From positions 1-64,000 of the forward strand of contig NZ_MKTH01000018.1 of the NCBI RefSeq assembly GCF_001898175.1: a DNA stretch of 64,000 nucleotides, given 5' to 3'. Under the pieces are notes generated by a model that saw only the letters and a list, made by a program, of their open reading frames with translations, searched no databases and was not told where the DNA came from. The position numbers and the translations under genes were made by a program. Numbering within the stretch: position 1 is the stretch's first letter; the number at the start of each line of letters is the position of its first letter. Shown here in pieces: positions 16,581 to 23,638 of this stretch. The stretch is from Cellulomonas sp. 73-92 (GTDB lineage Bacteria > Actinomycetota > Actinomycetes > Actinomycetales > Cellulomonadaceae).

Positions 16581-16654
16581 TCGGGGTGGCGGGATTTGAA
16601 CCCGCGGCCTTCCGCTCCCAAAGCGGATGCGCTACCAAGCTGCGCTACACCCCG
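16581..16654 (-). tRNA. tRNA-Pro (anticodon TGG)
   Basis: A 74-base tRNA read on the minus strand from 16654. The acceptor arms are CGGGGTG and CACCCCG with discriminator A; the D arm is GCGCAGCTTGGTAGCGC; the anticodon stem-loop is TCCGC-TTTGGGA-GCGGA with anticodon TGG; the T arm is GCGGGTTCAAATCCCGC. The CCA end is not encoded. A TACGCT element lies about 10 bases upstream on the same strand. Expected to read CCA/CCG/CCU proline codons. Confidence 0.97.
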
Positions 16655-16688
16655 TGGCTGCCCAGCGTACGGGCACGCGGTGCCCACG

Positions 16689-16740
16689 CGACGAGGGGCC
16701 GTGGGCGGCGCCCCTGACCGCCGCCCACGGCCCCTCGTCG
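16689..16740 (-). terminator. 22-bp hairpin terminator of the dhaK operon
   Basis: A perfect 22-bp inverted repeat with an 8-base loop (arms 16689-16710 and 16719-16740) starts 7 bases after the dhaK stop on the minus strand. It separates the kinase/aldolase operon from the tRNA-Pro promoter. Confidence 0.75.
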
Positions 16741-16747
16741 GCCGGCC

Positions 16748-17743
16748 TCAGAACACCCGGATGGCGATCTCCGCCGGAGCGGTGAGGAGCTGCTTGATCT
16801 CGTCGTCCACCTTGACCAGCGTGAGCGACGCGCCCGCCATCTCCAGCGAGGTGCAGTACTCCCCGACGTAGCTGCGCCACACCGAGATGCCCTTGGCGGC
16901 CAGCTTCTCGTGCGCGATGCCGTAGAGCAGGTAGAGCTCGCTGATCGGCGTCCCGCCGAGGCCGTTGATCATCAGCGCGACCTCGTCGCCCGACGAGTAC
17001 GGCAGGTCGGGCACGACGGCGTCGAGCAGGGTGTCGACGATCGCGTTCGCGTCGCGGATCTTCTCGCGGCGCCGGCCCGGCTCACCGTGGATGCCGATGC
17101 CGATCTCGATCTCGTCGTCGCCCAGCTGGAACAGCGGCTCGCCCTTGGCGGGCGGGGTGCAGGCCGACAGCGCGATGCCCATGGTCCGGGTCACCGAGTT
17201 GACCTTCTCCCCGATGCGTGCGCACTCCTGGAGGTCGGCGCCTGCCTCGGCCGCCGCCCCCACGGCCTTCATGACGAAGAAGTTCCCCGCCACGCCGCGC
17301 CGGCCGATGGTGTACAGCGAGTCCTGCACCGCGACGTCGTCGTTGATGAACAGCGTCTTGACGGTGATGCCCTCGGCCTCGGCCAGCTCGGAGGCCATCT
17401 CGAAGGCCATCTTGTCGCCGGTGTAGTTGTTGACCAGCAGCAGCACGCCCTTGTCGGACTTCAGCAGCTTGGTGGTCTCCAGCACGTACTCCATGGGCGG
17501 TGCCGAGAAGACGTCGCCGGGGCAGGCCGCGTCGAGCATGCCCTTGCCGACGACCATGACGTGCGCCGGCTCGTGGCCCGAGCCGGAGCCCTGGACGATC
17601 GAGACCTTGTCGTTGCGCGGCCCCTCGGCCCGCATGATGAGGTTGTACTCCGGCACGTACTTCAGCGTGCCGGGGTTGGCCAGGGCGATGCCCTTGAGCA
17701 TCTCCGGGACGAAGTTCTTGGGGTCGTTGACAAACTTCTTCAT
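16748..17743 (-). CDS. dhaK: Dihydroxyacetone-kinase-type subunit DhaK
   Basis: A 331-residue DhaK-domain protein. Substrate-site motifs are present: GSGSGHEPAH (His57) and GIGIHGEPG (His219, aligned with the histidine that binds the carbonyl of dihydroxyacetone covalently in E. coli DhaK). The ATG at 17743 has GGGAGG 5-6 bases upstream and gives the standard N-terminus MKKFVNDP. DhaK and DhaL together phosphorylate small ketoses; with DhaM the donor is the phosphotransferase system, but no dhaM is nearby, so an ATP-dependent kinase for a C3 or C4 ketose such as erythrulose is plausible. It is the last gene of the operon. Confidence 0.88.
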   Translation of the reverse strand: MKKFVNDPKNFVPEMLKGIALANPGTLKYVPEYNLIMRAEGPRNDKVSIVQGSGSGHEPAHVMVVGKGMLDAACPGDVFSAPPMEYVLETTKLLKSDKGVLLLVNNYTGDKMAFEMASELAEAEGITVKTLFINDDVAVQDSLYTIGRRGVAGNFFVMKAVGAAAEAGADLQECARIGEKVNSVTRTMGIALSACTPPAKGEPLFQLGDDEIEIGIGIHGEPGRRREKIRDANAIVDTLLDAVVPDLPYSSGDEVALMINGLGGTPISELYLLYGIAHEKLAAKGISVWRSYVGEYCTSLEMAGASLTLVKVDDEIKQLLTAPAEIAIRVF

Positions 17744-17829
17744 TGCCGCCTCCCACATCGTCGTGTTGTCCAGCATGAGGAGCTCGCGCTCCCCTTGGTT
17801 CCCCCGCCGAGACGGCCCGGGGAATGCCA

Positions 17830-18456
17830 TCACCAGGTCTCGGCGACCTTCTCCGCGAGCACCGCGACGGCGATCGCGCCCGGGTCCACCGAGCCGATCG
17901 ACCGCTCGCCCGTGTACGCCGCGCGGCCGCGCTTGGCCTCCAGCTCCTTGGTCGCGTCCGCCGCGGTGCGTGCGGCGACGGCGGCCGCCTTCACGACGTC
18001 CGCGGCGGCGTCGCCCGCGGCCAGCCGCTCCTCGATGGTGTCGGTCATCGGCACGAGGGCGTCGAGCAGGGTCTTCTCCCCGAGCGACGCGCCACCGCGC
18101 GCCTTGATGCCCTCGATCGCGGCGCGCAGCATCGCCACGACGTCCTCGCCCGTGAGGTCGACCTTGCCCTTGACCGTGCCGCCGGCCCGCAGGAAGGCCG
18201 TGCCCCAGATGGGTCCCGAGGTGCCACCGACGCGGCTCGTGATGACGATCGCGATCTTCGACAGGAAGGTGCCGACGTCCGTGCGGTCGAAGGTGTCCCA
18301 CCCCTCGTCGACGCGTTCGAAGCCGCGGGCGAGCGAGAACCCGAAGTCGCCGTCGCCGACGACCGAGTCCAGGTCTCCGAAGTACTTCTCGTTGGCGATG
18401 CAGGTGTCCGTGATGGTGCGCACCACGGACTCGACGCGGTCGAAGGATGACGTCAC
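17830..18456 (-). CDS. dhaL: Dihydroxyacetone-kinase-type subunit DhaL
   Basis: A 208-residue DAK2/DhaL protein that would supply the nucleotide-binding half of the kinase. The three magnesium-binding aspartates are present (Asp30, Asp35, Asp37 in DSVVGDGDFG), but the next residue is Phe38 where E. coli DhaL and most relatives have His (GDGDHG). The SRVGGTSGPIWGTAFL phosphate loop is intact. The start is GTG with AGGAG upstream. It is 86 bases from dhaK and 24 bases from the HAD gene. The His-to-Phe change suggests a sub-family with a different donor or substrate. Confidence 0.87.
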   Translation of the reverse strand: MTSSFDRVESVVRTITDTCIANEKYFGDLDSVVGDGDFGFSLARGFERVDEGWDTFDRTDVGTFLSKIAIVITSRVGGTSGPIWGTAFLRAGGTVKGKVDLTGEDVVAMLRAAIEGIKARGGASLGEKTLLDALVPMTDTIEERLAAGDAAADVVKAAAVAARTAADATKELEAKRGRAAYTGERSIGSVDPGAIAVAVLAEKVAETW

Positions 18457-18480
18457 TGTCTCGCTCCTGTCGTTCGGTTC

Positions 18481-19272
18481 TCAGGGGGTGGGTGCACCTG
18501 CGGCGGTCCGCAGGCGTTCGACGTCGTCCAGGTGGACCTCGGTGCCGATCGCGAGCCCGTACGGGTCGGCCAGCACGGCGGCCGGCTCGTCGGGCAGCTC
18601 GCCGAGCGACGTCACGACGAGCCCGGCACCGGTGAAGTCCTCGTCGACGGTGTAGCTGCTGACCGTGACGAGCGTGGTCAGCCCCGCGGCGCGCGCGGCG
18701 GCCAGGCCGTTGCCGCTGTCCTCGACGACGACGACGTCGGCCGGGTCGGCGCCCAGCTCGCGCAGCGCCAGCAGGTAGATGTCCGGCGCCGGCTTCTTGC
18801 GCGGCACGACGTCGCCGGCGAAGACGGCGAAGTGCTCGGCCATCTCGGCGCCGACGGCGTGCTCCAGGACGGCCCGTACCGACGGCTCCGCCGAGGTGGA
18901 GGCCACCGCCAGCCGCCAGCCCGCCGCGTACGCCTCCCGCGAGATCCGGGCGATCCCGGGCCGGCCGGGCAGCGCGCCCGAGCCGATGAAGGCCGTGTAC
19001 CGGGCGGTCTTCGCCTTGTGCCAGCGCGCGACGAGCTCCTGCTGCTCCGCCGGGTCGGTGGGCAGGCCCCAGGCCGCGACGTTCTCGGGCGTGAGCAGGG
19101 TCGACAGCCGCTCCTTGCCACCCCCGATCGCCAGCAGCCGGCCGTACTCCGCCACGCTCCAGCGCACCGGCAGCCCGAACTCCGCGAACGTGGCGTTGAA
19201 CGCCGGCAGGTGGCCGTCCCGCTCGGTGTCCGCCAGCACGCCGTCGCAGTCGAAGACCAGGGCGGGGCTCAC
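18481..19272 (-). CDS. HAD-family phosphatase or phosphomutase (CbbY-like)
   Basis: A 263-residue HAD hydrolase with an alpha-helical cap. Motif I is VFDCDGVLADTE (nucleophile and acid/base Asp), motif II is VASTSAEP, and motif III/IV is PRKKPAPDIY followed by VVVEDSGNGLAAARAAG. The cap insertion after motif I matches CbbY/beta-phosphoglucomutase relatives. The GTG start overlaps the stop of the aldolase gene (GTGA). Within this operon it may dephosphorylate or isomerise a sugar phosphate made by the DhaKL kinase or the aldolase; this is inference. Confidence 0.82.
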   Translation of the reverse strand: MSPALVFDCDGVLADTERDGHLPAFNATFAEFGLPVRWSVAEYGRLLAIGGGKERLSTLLTPENVAAWGLPTDPAEQQELVARWHKAKTARYTAFIGSGALPGRPGIARISREAYAAGWRLAVASTSAEPSVRAVLEHAVGAEMAEHFAVFAGDVVPRKKPAPDIYLLALRELGADPADVVVVEDSGNGLAAARAAGLTTLVTVSSYTVDEDFTGAGLVVTSLGELPDEPAAVLADPYGLAIGTEVHLDDVERLRTAAGAPTP

Positions 19273-20153
19273 CGGCCCACCCCCGCCGCGAGCGCACCCG
19301 CCGCGTGGCCGGTGGCGCCGAACCACTCGATGTGGGTGGCGATGGCCTCCGTCACGGCGCCCTGGATCTGGCGGAACATCGTCGGCGGGTCCCACTTGTC
19401 CTTCGCGCGGGCGACGTCGAGGTGGTCCGCGGCCGCCTTCATGTAGGCCATCTTCACGGCGGTGGAGATGTTGATCTTCGAGACGCCGGCCGCGATGAAC
19501 GCGTGGAAGTCCTCGGCCGTCAGGCCCGTCCCCCCGTGCAGGACGATCGGGATGTCGACGAGCTCGGCCAGCCGGCGGACCCGGTCCGGCAGGAGCACGG
19601 GGCGGGCCTTGTACTGGCCGTGGGCGGTGCCGAGCTGCGGCGCCAGGAGGTCGACGCCGGTGCGCTTGGCGATGTCGGCGAGCTGTTCCACCGAGTACGC
19701 GTGCAGGGCGACGTCGGAACCCACGCCGTCCTCGACGCCGACGATGTTCTCGATCTCCGACTCCACGTCGACCCCGGCCGCGTGGGCCTGCGCGACGACC
19801 TCACAGGTCTCGCGCTCGGCGTCGGCCAGGTCCCGGTCGGAGGCGTCGAAGAGCACCGACGACCAGCCGGCCGCCACCACGTCCGAGATGACGGCGCGGT
19901 CGGGGCAGTGGTCCAGGTGCAGCGCGACCGGGATCGGCGCGTCCTGCGCGGCCAGGCGGAAGGTCGTCGTCGTCAGCTCCGTGCCGAGCTGCTTCACGGT
20001 CTTCACCGAGATCTGGACGATGAGCGGCGCGGAGGCCTCGACGGCGGCCGCGACCACCGCCCGCAGGCTGATGTCGTCCAGCACGTTGACGGCCGGGACG
20101 GCGTAGCCGTGCTCCCGGGCGTGGGCAGCCATCGCCGACGTCGACGCGATCAT
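19269..20153 (-). CDS. Class II fructose-bisphosphate aldolase-like enzyme
   Basis: A 294-residue zinc aldolase, distinct from the KbaY-type gene at 5435. Landmarks are ALHLDHCPDRAV, VESEIENIVGVEDG, LGTAHGQYK and VLHGGTGLTAEDF, followed by KINISTAVK. The family joins dihydroxyacetone phosphate to an aldehyde or splits the product. Its first codons follow a GTCTA/TAGAC palindromic cluster at 20206-20220, so it may have its own regulated promoter as well as read-through from the transaldolase-like gene. With DhaKL next door, it may produce or use a C3/C4 ketose phosphate. Confidence 0.85.
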   Translation of the reverse strand: MIASTSAMAAHAREHGYAVPAVNVLDDISLRAVVAAAVEASAPLIVQISVKTVKQLGTELTTTTFRLAAQDAPIPVALHLDHCPDRAVISDVVAAGWSSVLFDASDRDLADAERETCEVVAQAHAAGVDVESEIENIVGVEDGVGSDVALHAYSVEQLADIAKRTGVDLLAPQLGTAHGQYKARPVLLPDRVRRLAELVDIPIVLHGGTGLTAEDFHAFIAAGVSKINISTAVKMAYMKAAADHLDVARAKDKWDPPTMFRQIQGAVTEAIATHIEWFGATGHAAGALAAGVGR

Positions 20154-20205
20154 CCCCGACCCCCTCGTCGTTGGCTCGGCGGTGAACCCCGCCGGGATGG
20201 CCGCA

Positions 20206-20220
20206 GTCTAGACATGTCTA
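20206..20220. promoter_or_regulatory. Palindromic operator candidate, GTCTAGACATGTCTA
   Basis: The 64-base gap between two genes contains GTCTAGAC (8-bp palindrome) fused to TAGACATGTCTA (perfect 12-bp palindrome), so three GTCTA/TAGAC half-sites stand 5 bases apart. GTCTAGAC is the core of operators of HutC/UTRA-type GntR regulators (NagR/DasR-like), and such a regulator is encoded next to this operon. The palindrome also covers the TAG stop of the upstream gene. Confidence 0.5.
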
Positions 20221-21501
20221 CTCAGAGCGCGCAGCGCGAGCGTCCCTCGTCTTGGCGGCGGCCCGCAGGAACCGGCGCTGGTACGAGACGACCTGGTTCG
20301 TCGACGCGAAGCGCGCGAGGTAGCCCGGCTCCGCGGTGATGACCACGCGGTGCGCCATGTCGGCCAGGTCGGGCTCGGTGAGCATCCGGTCGATGTCGGG
20401 GTAGTTCCGGTCCCCCTCCATCGAGCAGATGATCAGCCGGGTGTCGGGCAGGTTGGCATCGCGCAGCACCCGCAGGTTGTGGCGGGCGTGGTCGAGGCCG
20501 TCGGCGCCCTCCGGCTCGCGGATGCGCCGGTAGGCGACGACGCGCTCGGCGATCCGCCGGCACTCCGCCAGGTCGAGACCGGCGTCCTTGGTCGACAGGT
20601 AGTCGTTGTCCAGCAGGTAGCCGCGCAGGGCGACGAGCGGGGCGTCGTCGCCGGTCGTCGCGTGCTCGTCGAGCAGGGCGGCCATCCGCTGCGACTGGAA
20701 GGCCCGGTGCCGCACGAACGAGTTGATGAAGTACGGCCTGGCCTGCAGCGCGAGGCGTGCCTGGTACGGCTCGAACATCAGCGTGAAGTTGATGCGGAAG
20801 CCGTGCTCGCGCAGGAGGAGCGCCAGCCGGTGGCCCCGGAAGGCGTCGCCGGTCGCGGGCTCGTCGTAGCGCACGTCGAGGTGCCCGTCGCCGGCCAGCA
20901 GCTGCGGGGCGTTGCCGGCGTTCACCGGCCCGGTGTGCGGCACCTTGACGACCAGGCGGTAGTCCGAGACGAGCTCGCGCAGGTGCTCGGCCTCGTCCAG
21001 CACCCGCTCGACGTCGTCGAACGGGTCCTCGAGCTCGATGCTCATGTCCGCACCGGGGCCGAGGATCCGGGCGATCTCGGTCATCACCTCGTCGCGGTCC
21101 TTGAACACCCCGCCGACGTTCGCGTTGGGGTCGGACAGGAACAGGTCCCAGATGATCGACGGGTTGCACGTCAGGTTGGCGACGAGCGGCGCGACGCCCG
21201 CGATCTCGTACGGGTTGGCGCTGTCGACGGAGAACAGCTGGCCGGTCGGGCGCAGGGCCCCGTCCCCGTCGTAGGAGATGTCGCGGCGCAGGTCGAAGCG
21301 CACCGTGCCGTCGGCCTCGAGCTCGCAGCGCACGCGGAACCCGGCGGGCGTGTGGCCGGGCGGCGTCCCGAAGAGCCGCACCACGTGGGCCAGCTCGTCG
21401 GACACCCCCACGCACCGTGCGAAGCGCCGCAGCTCGCCTGCGGCGGCCGCGTCGAGCGGGTGGTCGAGCACGCGCTCGACGTCGGCCTCCTGGCCGCGCA
21501 C
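20218..21501 (-). CDS. Transaldolase/fructose-6-phosphate aldolase-like protein
   Basis: A 427-residue protein with transaldolase-family core motifs spread over a longer chain: ANLTCNPSIIWDLF (residues 108-121), the strand LVVKVPHTGPVNAGN with Lys186 in the Schiff-base position, and FTLMFEPYQARLAL leading to PYFINSFVRHR, equivalent to the AxxYVSPFVGR strand of FSA-type enzymes. Usual transaldolases are about 215 or 320-380 residues, so about 100 residues at the N-terminus and more at the C-terminus are extra. The start is GTG at 21501, divergent from the GntR gene by 69 bases. Natural substrate unknown. Confidence 0.7.
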   Translation of the reverse strand: MRGQEADVERVLDHPLDAAAAGELRRFARCVGVSDELAHVVRLFGTPPGHTPAGFRVRCELEADGTVRFDLRRDISYDGDGALRPTGQLFSVDSANPYEIAGVAPLVANLTCNPSIIWDLFLSDPNANVGGVFKDRDEVMTEIARILGPGADMSIELEDPFDDVERVLDEAEHLRELVSDYRLVVKVPHTGPVNAGNAPQLLAGDGHLDVRYDEPATGDAFRGHRLALLLREHGFRINFTLMFEPYQARLALQARPYFINSFVRHRAFQSQRMAALLDEHATTGDDAPLVALRGYLLDNDYLSTKDAGLDLAECRRIAERVVAYRRIREPEGADGLDHARHNLRVLRDANLPDTRLIICSMEGDRNYPDIDRMLTEPDLADMAHRVVITAEPGYLARFASTNQVVSYQRRFLRAAAKTRDARAARSE

Positions 21502-21520
21502 GGCCGCCCGGTCGGTCCCC

Positions 21521-21548
21521 GTCGACCACCCGCACGCTCGCTACGATG
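21521..21548 (+). promoter_or_regulatory. Promoter of the GntR gene
   Basis: GTCGAC at 21521-21526 and TACGAT at 21543-21548 are separated by 16 bases, placing a start site about 15 bases before the ATG at 21571. The -10 fits the actinobacterial TAnnnT pattern; the -35 is weak. Confidence 0.4.
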
Positions 21549-21570
21549 CGCCAGCAGGAGGGAGGGTCCG

Positions 21571-22305
21571 ATGACCGAGGTGCTGGAGCGCGACTCGGCG
21601 GTGCCGCTCTACGCGCAGCTCGAGCAGATCCTGTCGGGCAAAATCACCAGCGGCGAGTGGCAGCCGAACCAGCGCATCCCCTCCGAGAACGAGCTCAACC
21701 GGATGTACGGGCTGAGCCGGATGACCGTGCGGGGCGTGCTGACCAAGCTCGTCAACGACGGCCTGCTGCTGCGGGTCCCCGGCAAGGGCACGTACGTCGC
21801 CCCGAGCAAGATCAACGCCGTCTCCCCCGCCTACCGCGGCATCCGCGAACAGCTCGAGGCCCTCGGCTACTCCACCACCACCCGGCTGGTGTCCTTCGAG
21901 CGCGAGGCCGCCTCCTCCGTGGTGCGCGAGCGGCTCGGCCTGGCGCGCGGTGACGAGGTGTACGTCATCGTCCGGGTCCGGTCCGTGCAGGGCGAGCCGA
22001 TCAGCCTGCACCGCTCGCACGTCCCGGCGACCCTCGCCCCGGGGCTCGACGAGCACGACGTCGTCTCCGAACAGCTCTGCGTCATCCTCGAGAAGGACTA
22101 CGGCCTGCCGATGCGGCACGTGAGCGAGCACCTCGAGGCGGTGGCCGTCAGCCTCGCCGAGGCGCGCCAGCTCGACATGCACCGCGGCGACCCGGCGCTG
22201 CTGCTGCACGACGTCATCGCCGACGAGGGCGGCCGGCCCTTCGAGTACTCGACGATCGTCTTCCGCGGCGACCGGCTGCGGCTCGCCTTCGACTACTCGC
22301 TCTGA
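21571..22305 (+). CDS. GntR-family regulator with UTRA ligand domain
   Basis: A 244-residue HutC-type regulator. The winged helix (residues 10-75) has the classic segments PLYAQLEQILSGKI, RIPSENELNRMYGLSRMTVR and LLLRVPGKGTYV. The rest is a UTRA domain (EDVYVIVRVRSVQGEPISLH-like strand, then a conserved C-terminal FEYSTIVFRGDR). The ATG is preceded by AGGAGGGAGG. It is divergent from the transaldolase/aldolase/kinase operon and is its likely repressor, responding to a sugar phosphate; the palindromes at 20206-20220 are candidate operators. Confidence 0.9.
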   Translation: MTEVLERDSAVPLYAQLEQILSGKITSGEWQPNQRIPSENELNRMYGLSRMTVRGVLTKLVNDGLLLRVPGKGTYVAPSKINAVSPAYRGIREQLEALGYSTTTRLVSFEREAASSVVRERLGLARGDEVYVIVRVRSVQGEPISLHRSHVPATLAPGLDEHDVVSEQLCVILEKDYGLPMRHVSEHLEAVAVSLAEARQLDMHRGDPALLLHDVIADEGGRPFEYSTIVFRGDRLRLAFDYSL

Positions 22306-22330
22306 GCCCCGACGGGCCGCCGGCGCCGGT

Positions 22331-23329
22331 CTACCGCGGGCCGGTCGACCCGCGCACGTGGAGCCGTGGGCCGAGGAGGCCGTCCTGCTCGGGTGGCTCG
22401 CCGCGCAGCAGCGACCTCATCCGCAGCCACGCCTCCTTGCCCATCAGCTCGTAGGGCGCCGAGGCGGTGGTCAGGGCGGGCACCAGGAAGCGCGCGAACG
22501 GGATGTCGTCGAACCCGACGACCGAGAGGTCCCCCGGGACGTGCACGCCCAGGCCCCGCAGCCCGTGGACGAGGCCGACGGCCCCCAGGTCGTTGAAGGC
22601 CATGACGGCCGAGACGCCGCTCGCCCTGACCTCCGCCGCGGCGGCCAGGCCGTCCTCCGCCGAGGCGCCGCCGGCCATCCGCCGCACCCGGAGCCCGGGC
22701 AGCGTGGCCTCGGCGTCCGCCAGCCCCAGCAGCCGGTCCCTCGTGGAGGCGCTGGCCTGCGGGCCGTCGAGGTAGGCGACCTCCCGGTGCCCCAGCGCGT
22801 GCAGGTGCCGCGCCAGGTCGAGGACGCCGCTGCGGTAGTCGATGGCCACCGAGGGCGCGCCCACGTCCCGGCCGGACCGGTTGACCAGGACGAGCGGGCG
22901 CAGGCTCTCGGCCAGCCCCGCGAGCACGGCGTCGGTCATGCGCGGGCTGCACAGCACGATCGCGTCGCACCGACGGCGCGTCTCCGTCGCCAGCGGCGGC
23001 TCCTCCTCCGCGGAGTCGCCCGAGTCGGCGACGAGCACGCGGTACCGGTCGTCGGCCGCGGCCCTCGTCAGGCCCGCCAGCACCGCCTGGAACGCCGGGT
23101 TCGCCAGGTCGGGCACGACGAGCGCGACGGCCCTCGTCTCGCCGAGAGCGAGCGAGCGGGCGAGGTGGCTGGGCGAGTAGCGGAGCTCGGCCGCCACGCG
23201 GCGCACCCGCTCGGCGATCTCCGCCTCGCCGGCGAAGCGCCCGTTCATCACGCGCGAGACCGTCGCGGGCGAGACCCTCGCCGCGAGCGCCACGTCGACG
23301 ATCGTCGCCCTGCCGGACTTGTTCGCCAT
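22331..23329 (-). CDS. LacI-family transcriptional regulator
   Basis: A 332-residue regulator. The N-terminal helix-turn-helix is IVDVALAARVSPATVSRVMNG, followed by the hinge and a periplasmic-binding-type sensor domain (VALVVPDLANPAFQAVLAGL, AVMAFNDLGAVGLVHGL, VVGFDDIPFARFLVPALTT). The ATG has AGGAGG 5 bases upstream. It is convergent with the GntR gene and divergent from the cysteine operon, neither of which is an obvious target; its regulon may lie elsewhere. An imperfect GGGA/TCCC repeat at 23367-23384 could be an autoregulatory site. Confidence 0.9.
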   Translation of the reverse strand: MANKSGRATIVDVALAARVSPATVSRVMNGRFAGEAEIAERVRRVAAELRYSPSHLARSLALGETRAVALVVPDLANPAFQAVLAGLTRAAADDRYRVLVADSGDSAEEEPPLATETRRRCDAIVLCSPRMTDAVLAGLAESLRPLVLVNRSGRDVGAPSVAIDYRSGVLDLARHLHALGHREVAYLDGPQASASTRDRLLGLADAEATLPGLRVRRMAGGASAEDGLAAAAEVRASGVSAVMAFNDLGAVGLVHGLRGLGVHVPGDLSVVGFDDIPFARFLVPALTTASAPYELMGKEAWLRMRSLLRGEPPEQDGLLGPRLHVRGSTGPR

Positions 23330-23449
23330 CGAACCTCCTGGTGGCGAGCACGATAGTGGAGCGCCCGGGAACCTTTGCGCTCCCTGCGGTGTTACGGCTA
23401 GCGTCGACCGGGACGGGGACCGACCCCGCCAGTCCCGAGGAGGAGAGCG

Positions 23450-23518
23450 ATGGGCGTGCAGCGCACTGCCGGCTCCCTTCCGCGCACCCTCGTCGTGCGC
23501 TGCTGTCGCTGTCTGTAG
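23450..23518 (+). CDS. Cysteine-rich leader peptide (attenuator)
   Basis: A 22-codon open frame reading MGVQRTAGSLPRTL followed by VVRCCRCL and a TAG stop. It has an excellent ribosome-binding site (GAGGAGGAG) and ends with three cysteine codons out of four (23501-23512). Short polycysteine leader ORFs in front of sulfur genes are known in mycobacteria as cysteine-responsive attenuators: ribosomes stalling at Cys codons change folding of the downstream leader. Here it precedes cysK-cysE by 120 bases, and an inverted repeat begins on the last base of its stop codon. I infer that scarce cysteine raises cysK-cysE expression. Confidence 0.82.
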   Translation: MGVQRTAGSLPRTLVVRCCRCL

Positions 23519-23589
23519 AGCGCTGACCGGCCCGGGCCCTTCGCAGGCGCCGGGCACTGGTGGGGCCAGGCCCCTCGCGATCAGCGCTC
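23518..23589 (+). promoter_or_regulatory. Attenuator structure in the cysK leader
   Basis: GAGCGCTGA (23518-23526) and TCAGCGCTC (23581-23589) form a perfect 9-bp repeat enclosing 54 GC-rich bases, which include internal repeats such as GGGGCC/GGCCCC. The 5-prime arm starts at the leader-peptide stop and could instead pair with GCGCT at 23497-23501 inside the Cys-codon region, so ribosome position could select the fold. Confidence 0.6.
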
Positions 23590-23638
23590 GCCCTCCGGTG
23601 CACGTCCCCGGCCACCCAGACCAGCGAAGAGGAATCCC

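Larger units (their letters stand above)
23330..23638. other. 309-base regulatory interval before cysK
   Basis: This gap contains the lacI ribosome-binding site, a plus-strand promoter candidate (TTGCGC 23375-23380 and TAGCGT 23399-23404, 18-base spacer), the Cys leader peptide (23450-23518), a long inverted repeat (23518-23589) and the cysK ribosome-binding site. The promoter call is weak; the leader is strong. Confidence 0.55.

Noticed and set aside
16540..16654. tRNA-Pro with adjacent repeat as an integration (att) site
   Set aside because: No integrase, no direct repeat of the tRNA end and no change in gene style nearby; the repeat is better explained as a terminator.
16748..21501. Sulfoquinovose (sulfo-transaldolase) pathway
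   Set aside because: A transaldolase-like protein is present, but there is no sulfoquinovosidase, sulfolactaldehyde dehydrogenase or sulfonate exporter, and DhaKL is not part of that route.
23367..23384. CelR-like operator before the LacI gene at 22331
   Set aside because: GGGA/TCCC ends are present, but the spacing and centre do not match the TGGGAGCGCTCCCA form, so I do not list it as a feature.
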